A DNA stretch of 53,385 bases from Gemmatimonadota bacterium (GTDB lineage: Bacteria > Latescibacterota > UBA2968): assembly GCA_028874765.1 (NCBI GenBank), contig JAPPIE010000113.1, positions 3,553-56,937 of the forward strand, written 5' to 3'. Below are positions 49,305-53,385 of the stretch, in pieces. The position numbers were made by a program, and so were the translations under genes. How positions within the stretch are numbered: position 1 is the stretch's first letter; every line of letters begins with the position of its first letter. The notes beneath the pieces are model-generated. The model was not told the DNA's origin. It saw nothing but the letters and a program-made list of their open reading frames with translations, and did not search any database.

Positions 49305-50348
49305 TTGAAACGGGTGATTGGACAGGAGCGCGCAGTTCGGTTTTTGACCGAATTGATTGAAAGAGATCGAGTCCCGCACGCGCTGTTGTTTTTGGGCACT
49401 TCTGGCACGGGTGCAGTGGCGGCGGCATTGGATTTTGTGCAGGCGTTGCATTGTCGAGCAGATGGTGCTGTGGCCTGTGGGCATTGTGCCGAATGTCACA
49501 AGGCGACAAATCTCAATCATCCGGATAGTACGCTGCTCTTTCCTTTTTCTCGGGGCGTGAAAGAGGAAGTTAGGCAGGCCGCACTGCTGCAGGTGTGGCA
49601 ATCGCCTTATCACTATCCATTGCCCGACAAGAATGTGGGGATTCTCATTGATGACGTTCGGGAGATGCAGCGGCAGTTTACGCACAGTGCTTTTGCGGGG
49701 GGCTGGCGCACGACTCTTATTTTACATGTGGATCAAATGCGCGCAGAGGCGGCTAACGCCATGTTGAAAACTCTGGAAGAACCGCCTGTTCGGTCGCTGA
49801 TGATCTTGGTTGCAGCCCAGGGCGATGCGTTGTTGCCCACCATTGTGTCGCGGTGTCAGTTTGTGAAATTTCCCGCGCTTTCGCCTCAGGATATCAGTGC
49901 CAGCTTGGCGGCAAGGGGCGTTGATAAAACAATGGCAGATTTTATTGGACGCACGTGTGGCGGAGACTTACGCAGGGCATTGGATATGACCGATGGTCAT
50001 ATCGCAGATAGGCAAAATCGATCTTTTAAGTTTTTGGAAGCCTTGCTGTGGGAGCAGGAGGAGCGCACGTTTGAAGCACTTGTAAAACTCGACCGACAAG
50101 AGGCATTGGATATTTTGGCAGGTGCTGAAATTTGGCTCAGGGACGCGCTGTTGTTACAATGTGGTCGGGGCGATAATATAGCCAATGCCGATCAGGAGGA
50201 CAATGTCGGGCGATTGGCTGAGGTTTTTGATCTGGACCAACTCGCCGCAATTGTAAAAAAAATTGAATCACTGCGGGAGATGAATCACCGCAATGTAAAT
50301 ATGAATCTGGGCTTGATCTCGCTCTGGCGGCAGATGAAGTCTTTTTGA
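49305..50348 (+). CDS. holB: DNA polymerase III delta' subunit
   Basis: 347 residues, clamp-loader subunit. VPHALLFLGTSGTGAVAAALDF is the P-loop region; the usual Lys is missing, as expected because delta' does not hydrolyse ATP. A zinc module follows (CGHCAECHKATNLNHPD), then MRAEAANAMLKTLEEPP and SRCQFVKFPALS, typical of the family. The start is TTG 49305 (frame begins KRVIGQERAVRFL), with GAGAGG upstream. It is followed 14 bases later by metG, but preceded by a terminator only 15 bases away, so its own promoter must be very close or read-through occurs. Confidence 0.92.
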   Translation: MKRVIGQERAVRFLTELIERDRVPHALLFLGTSGTGAVAAALDFVQALHCRADGAVACGHCAECHKATNLNHPDSTLLFPFSRGVKEEVRQAALLQVWQSPYHYPLPDKNVGILIDDVREMQRQFTHSAFAGGWRTTLILHVDQMRAEAANAMLKTLEEPPVRSLMILVAAQGDALLPTIVSRCQFVKFPALSPQDISASLAARGVDKTMADFIGRTCGGDLRRALDMTDGHIADRQNRSFKFLEALLWEQEERTFEALVKLDRQEALDILAGAEIWLRDALLLQCGRGDNIANADQEDNVGRLAEVFDLDQLAAIVKKIESLREMNHRNVNMNLGLISLWRQMKSF

Positions 50349-50362
50349 GTGGGTGTAGAAAA

Positions 50363-52246
50363 ATGGGCACATTTTATATTACAACACCGATTTATTACGT
50401 TAATGATGAACCCCATATTGGGCATGCGTACACGACGATTATGGCCGATGTGCTGTCGCGTTTTCACCGTCTGGCCGGCGATGATGTGTTGTTTTTGACC
50501 GGTACGGATGAGCATGGGCAGAAAGTGGATGAGGCTGCGAAAAAACGCAATCTGTCGCCGCAGGCACACGCCGATGAAATGGTGGTGCGATTTCAGGCGT
50601 TGTGGAAGGCTTTAGATATTTCTAACGATGATTTTATTCGCACAACCGAAGCGCGACACAAGCGCGTTGTATCGGAGATTTTGCAACGCATTTACGATGC
50701 GGGCGAGATTTATGCCGATAATTACGAGGGCTGGTATTGTGTCCCGGACGAGCGGTTTTGGACGGAGAAGGATCTGGTTGATGGGAATTGTCCGGATTGC
50801 GGGCGGCCTACGGAGAAGATTTCGGAGAAGAATTACTTTTTCAGGATGAGCAAATACCAGGACTGGCTTATTGAATATATCGAGACACATCCCGATTTTA
50901 TTCGACCGGAAAAGCGGCGCAACGAGATCCTCGGTTTTTTGCGCCAGCCGCTGGGCGATCTGTGTATTTCTCGTCCCAGAGCGCGCTTGGAATGGGGGAT
51001 TCCGCTTCCTTTTGATGACGATTATGTTTGTTATGTGTGGTTCGATGCCCTGATCAATTATATCACGGCACCGGGTTATATTGCCGATGACGCGCGTTTT
51101 GAGCACTGGTGGCAGGCGTCTTGCCATCTGATTGGCAAGGATATTTTGACCACGCATTGCGTGTATTGGCCCACGATGCTCAAGGCGATAGGTGTGCCGT
51201 TGCCCAAAACGATTATGGGGCATGGTTTTTGGCTCGTGGATGAGACAAAGATGGGGAAGTCGCTGGGCAATGCGATTCGGCCTCTGGATCTGGCTGATAA
51301 ATACGGGGTGGATGCGTTTCGGTATTTTCTGGTGCGCGATATGACGCTGGGGCAAGATAGCGATTTTAGCGAAGAGGCTTTTGTCCAGCGTTATAATACC
51401 GAGTTGGCGAATGAGTTGGGCAATTTGCTGAATCGCTCGGTGGTGATGGCTGCGCGGTATTTGGATGGGGTTGTGCCTGCTGTGGATGTCAACCATGCGG
51501 CGCTCAACGCTTTGAAAGCGCAGACGGATGAGACGCTCAATGCGGTGGGCAAAGCTATTGATGCAATGAATCCCAATGCTGTGCTGGATGCGGTTTGGAA
51601 ATTGGTGCGGGAAGCCAACAGGTTTGTCGAGGTGCAGGCGCCGTGGCATTTGGTGAAGGATGCTGGCAAGAGGGATGAGCTTGAGGTGACGATTTACGCG
51701 TTGCTGGAGACGATGCGGCAATTGGCCGTGTTGCTGTTTCCGGTGATTCCTTCAAAGGCGTGTGAGATTTGGCAGCAACTCGGCGCAAAGGGTTCGCCGG
51801 AAGATGTTCATTTGGATGATTTAAAAACATGGGGCGGTCTGGACGCCAATTTGAAGGTTGCACCTGGCGATCCGGTGTTCCCGCGTATTGAGGAGGTCGA
51901 TGTGGCAGAAGAAAAATCAGAAGATTTGATTTCTTTTTCAGAATTTCAGAAGCTCAAGTTGCGCGTGGCAAAAATTGATGCAGCCGAGCGCGTGAAGGGG
52001 GCAGATCGCCTGTTGCAGTTGCAGATCAGTTTGGGCGATGAGCAACGCCAGATCGTCGCCGGGATTGCCGAGTTTTATGAGCCTGATGATCTCGTTGGGC
52101 AGCAGATTGTGGTGGTTGCCAATCTGGAGCCTGCGACTATTCGCGGTGTCGAGTCCCAGGGGATGCTGCTGGCGGCATCCGACGATAACGGCCTCACACT
52201 CGTAACGCCGGATAGTGAGATTAGCGATGGGGCAGAGGTTAGTTGA
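50363..52246 (+). CDS. metG: Methionyl-tRNA synthetase
   Basis: 627 residues, class I aminoacyl-tRNA synthetase. HIGH motif is PHIGHAYT near the start; the KMSKS equivalent is KMGKSLGNAI. One zinc knuckle is visible (DGNCPDCGRPTEK). After the helical anticodon-binding domain, the C-terminal tRNA-binding OB domain (about 525-625) is seen in KLRVAKIDAAERVKGADRLL and ATIRGVESQGMLLAASD. ATG 50363 is chosen over an upstream TTG. It follows holB by 14 bases; tatD, its classical neighbour, is separated by an insertion here. Confidence 0.97.
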   Translation: MGTFYITTPIYYVNDEPHIGHAYTTIMADVLSRFHRLAGDDVLFLTGTDEHGQKVDEAAKKRNLSPQAHADEMVVRFQALWKALDISNDDFIRTTEARHKRVVSEILQRIYDAGEIYADNYEGWYCVPDERFWTEKDLVDGNCPDCGRPTEKISEKNYFFRMSKYQDWLIEYIETHPDFIRPEKRRNEILGFLRQPLGDLCISRPRARLEWGIPLPFDDDYVCYVWFDALINYITAPGYIADDARFEHWWQASCHLIGKDILTTHCVYWPTMLKAIGVPLPKTIMGHGFWLVDETKMGKSLGNAIRPLDLADKYGVDAFRYFLVRDMTLGQDSDFSEEAFVQRYNTELANELGNLLNRSVVMAARYLDGVVPAVDVNHAALNALKAQTDETLNAVGKAIDAMNPNAVLDAVWKLVREANRFVEVQAPWHLVKDAGKRDELEVTIYALLETMRQLAVLLFPVIPSKACEIWQQLGAKGSPEDVHLDDLKTWGGLDANLKVAPGDPVFPRIEEVDVAEEKSEDLISFSEFQKLKLRVAKIDAAERVKGADRLLQLQISLGDEQRQIVAGIAEFYEPDDLVGQQIVVVANLEPATIRGVESQGMLLAASDDNGLTLVTPDSEISDGAEVS

Positions 52247-52280
52247 GAAAGGTGAGACGGGAGCAGTGAGATGTGAAAGC

Positions 52281-52310
52281 GTAGGGGCGGTGCCCCTGTG
52301 CCCGCCCGTT
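52281..52310. repeat. GC-rich palindromic dispersed repeat, copy 2
   Basis: GTAGGGGCGG-TGCCCCTGTGC-CCGCCCG pairs GGGCGG with CCGCCC. It shares the GTAGGGG...CCCCTGTGC core with copy 1 at 18684, and is preceded by AGTGAGATGTGAAAGC, related to the text before copy 1. Confidence 0.7.
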
Positions 52311-52327
52311 AAAGTAAGATACAAGAC

Positions 52328-52864
52328 ATGAAACGCGGGAAGCACATAGAGGTTAAAATTCGCCCATTACGGTTCAGCGATGCAGCAGCAGTACAGTGCT
52401 ATGCCTCTGATGAGCGCGTTGCGCGTACTACTACTATACCCCAACCATATCCGGAGAATGGCGGGGAAATATTCGTCAGGAAAGGTATTAGAGAACACAG
52501 AAATCGAGAGGCTTTCTATTTTGCTATTGTTGCAGATGGCGATGTGATTGGCGTGGTGGAACTCGGAGCAGTTGATTACGAAAAACGCAGCGTCCGGTGT
52601 GATTACGGAATCGCATCGTCGCACTGGGGCAGGGGAATCACGACCAGAGCTGTCGCTCTCGCGCTACACTACGCGTTCTGTGAACTCGACATGGAGATTG
52701 TTCATTCGACTTGCCTGAAGCGCAATCCGGCGTCTGCTCGTGTTCTGGAGAAGAATGGGTTTCAGGAGATGGAAGGGTTTATCTATAATAGTTCCAAGTT
52801 CGAGAACGAACCCGCACGACGGTTCCAACTGACCCGACAGGCGTGGAGCAAACAGAATGTCTGA
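52328..52864 (+). CDS. GNAT-family N-acetyltransferase (RimJ/RimL-like)
   Basis: 178 residues. The GNAT fold shows IRPLRFSDAAAVQCYASDE, VIGVVELGAVDYEKRSVRCDYGIASSHWGRGITTRAV (acetyl-CoA loop), and LKRNPASARVLEKNGFQEMEGF at the end. This is the ribosomal-protein/N-terminal acetyltransferase-like branch; the true acceptor is unknown. The start ATG 52328 lacks a strong Shine-Dalgarno. It overlaps by eight bases with the following small gene. It sits between metG and tatD, which normally adjoin. Confidence 0.88.
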   Translation: MKRGKHIEVKIRPLRFSDAAAVQCYASDERVARTTTIPQPYPENGGEIFVRKGIREHRNREAFYFAIVADGDVIGVVELGAVDYEKRSVRCDYGIASSHWGRGITTRAVALALHYAFCELDMEIVHSTCLKRNPASARVLEKNGFQEMEGFIYNSSKFENEPARRFQLTRQAWSKQNV

Positions 52865-53093
52865 CCATGAAACGGTACGTGAAACATTGGTTGAGATGAG
52901 CGTTACGTATAGTATTGAAGTCAATGGGCGGTTTGTTATCATTGAAGATGTTCCCGCTCGGGTCAATGTTGAGACGGGCGAAAGGTTCTTTTCTCCAGAG
53001 ACTGTCGAATGTTTGCAACAGGCGGTTTGGGAAAGATGTCAACCCGTTCGCACTATTGAAACACCTGTGTATGATTACGCCGCATTGACCTGA
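52857..53093 (+). CDS. Antitoxin-like small protein without zinc finger
   Basis: 78 residues. VTYSIEVNGRFVIIEDVPARVNVETGERFFSPETVECLQQ resembles the central part of YgiT/MqsA-type antitoxins and related small proteins. The N-terminal CxxC zinc finger normal for that family is missing. It overlaps the GNAT gene by eight bases. It may be a relic of a toxin-antitoxin pair or a small partner of the acetyltransferase. No toxin is seen. Confidence 0.55.
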   Translation: MSDHETVRETLVEMSVTYSIEVNGRFVIIEDVPARVNVETGERFFSPETVECLQQAVWERCQPVRTIETPVYDYAALT

Positions 53094-53176
53094 CTATCCG
53101 TTGCCGTTGACAGGAGTTACGGCGGGGTTGGGTTGTTGGACGCTTTCTGACAGACTAACAATTTACCTCTCGTCTT

Positions 53177-53210
53177 TCATCTGTGTTTATCTGCGTTCAT
53201 CTGCGGATAC
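53177..53210. repeat. Dispersed 'ATCTGCGTTCATCTGCGG' repeat, copy 2 (inverted)
   Basis: Reverse complement of the 33975-34016 repeat: ATCTGTGTTTATCTGCGTTC, ATCTGCGG. It lies just before tatD. Confidence 0.75.
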
Positions 53211-53231
53211 TCGCCTTTACAGGATTTCAAC

Positions 53232-53385
53232 ATGCTTGTTGATTCACACGCGCATTTGATGTTTCCACAGTTTAAGAAGGATCTGGACGATTTGCTCGCC
53301 CGGGCGAGGACTGCAGGGGTGGAGCAGATCGTGAATGTGGGGACAAATTTGGAGACGAGTCGCGCTGCCATTGATCTTGCTGAGG
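53232..53385 (+). CDS. tatD: TatD-family metal-dependent DNase, 5' part (runs off the window)
   Basis: 51 codons visible. MLVDSHAHLMFPQFKKDLDDLLARARTAG has the HxH metal-binding motif (DSHAH) of TatD-type nucleases, and GVEQIVNVGTNLETSRAAIDLA is the typical second block. ATG 53232 with AGGA upstream. tatD often directly follows metG; here two small genes and repeats separate them. Confidence 0.92.
   Translation, partial: MLVDSHAHLMFPQFKKDLDDLLARARTAGVEQIVNVGTNLETSRAAIDLAE

Overview
The window carries a bacterial chromosome segment with dense, mostly single-copy housekeeping genes broken by short accessory patches. No rRNA or tRNA gene was found by eye. The gene set fits a Gram-negative heterotroph of the FCB/Latescibacterota-like part of the tree: a GWxTD-domain TPR protein, a DUF1800/DUF1501 pair, dockerin-like EF-hand C-termini on secreted proteins, an aerotolerance-type VWA (BatA-like) protein, a homodimeric AceE pyruvate dehydrogenase, a sulfatase and many dispersed intergenic repeats. 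That placement is an inference from gene content and is not proven.

Layout. 1-1124: 3' part of a sulfatase. 1127-6523 (minus): pyruvate dehydrogenase operon aceE-E2-E3, behind a TTGACA/TAAATT promoter and a perfect 12-bp palindrome in the leader. 6793-8227 (minus): a two-heme periplasmic cytochrome and a FAH-fold enzyme. 8357-13310: tightly packed convergent and divergent genes (SDR, HflX, RDD membrane protein, GWxTD protein). 13548-18680 (plus): a PTS EIIA-like regulator, a terminator, a BatA-like protein and topA.

18681-25272 is an accessory island between topA and xerC, two genes that are close neighbours in many bacteria. It holds dispersed palindromic repeats, an ATP-binding regulator that seems to have lost its DNA-binding domain, an orphan antitoxin-like gene, a second diverged EIIA copy, Sel1 and ankyrin-repeat genes, a large unknown protein whose conserved-looking C-terminus lies in another frame, a promoter/hairpin/terminator unit that looks like an ~80-nt small RNA, a 174-bp tandem duplication, a membrane-anchored coiled-coil protein with an internal 63-bp repeat, and a 318-residue unknown protein. 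After xerC come higBA and another orphan antitoxin-like gene.

26957-33975 (plus): a lipoprotein with Big_5-type domains, a pilin-like membrane protein, a multidomain secreted metalloprotease/beta-propeller/dockerin protein, an NHL propeller, and a UbiA-type prenyltransferase with UbiX flavin prenyltransferase (quinone biosynthesis). 34068-43912 (minus): an RNB-domain protein with a degenerate catalytic motif, the DUF1800-DUF1501 pair, and a coupled DinG-type exonuclease/helicase, short RelA/SpoT homolog and small lipoprotein. 44082-46890 (plus): a sugar/polyol oxidoreductase operon (Zn-dehydrogenase, KduD-like SDR, aldo/keto reductase). 47037-50348: HU with a consensus promoter, a SUMF1-fold protein, a GroES-like protein, a short promoter/small-ORF/terminator unit, and holB. 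50363-53385: metG and the start of tatD, separated by a GNAT gene and an antitoxin-like fragment flanked by dispersed repeats.

The most promising places for undescribed biology are the topA-xerC island (small RNA unit, ankyrin/unknown/Sel1 cluster) and the 49055-49289 transcription unit.
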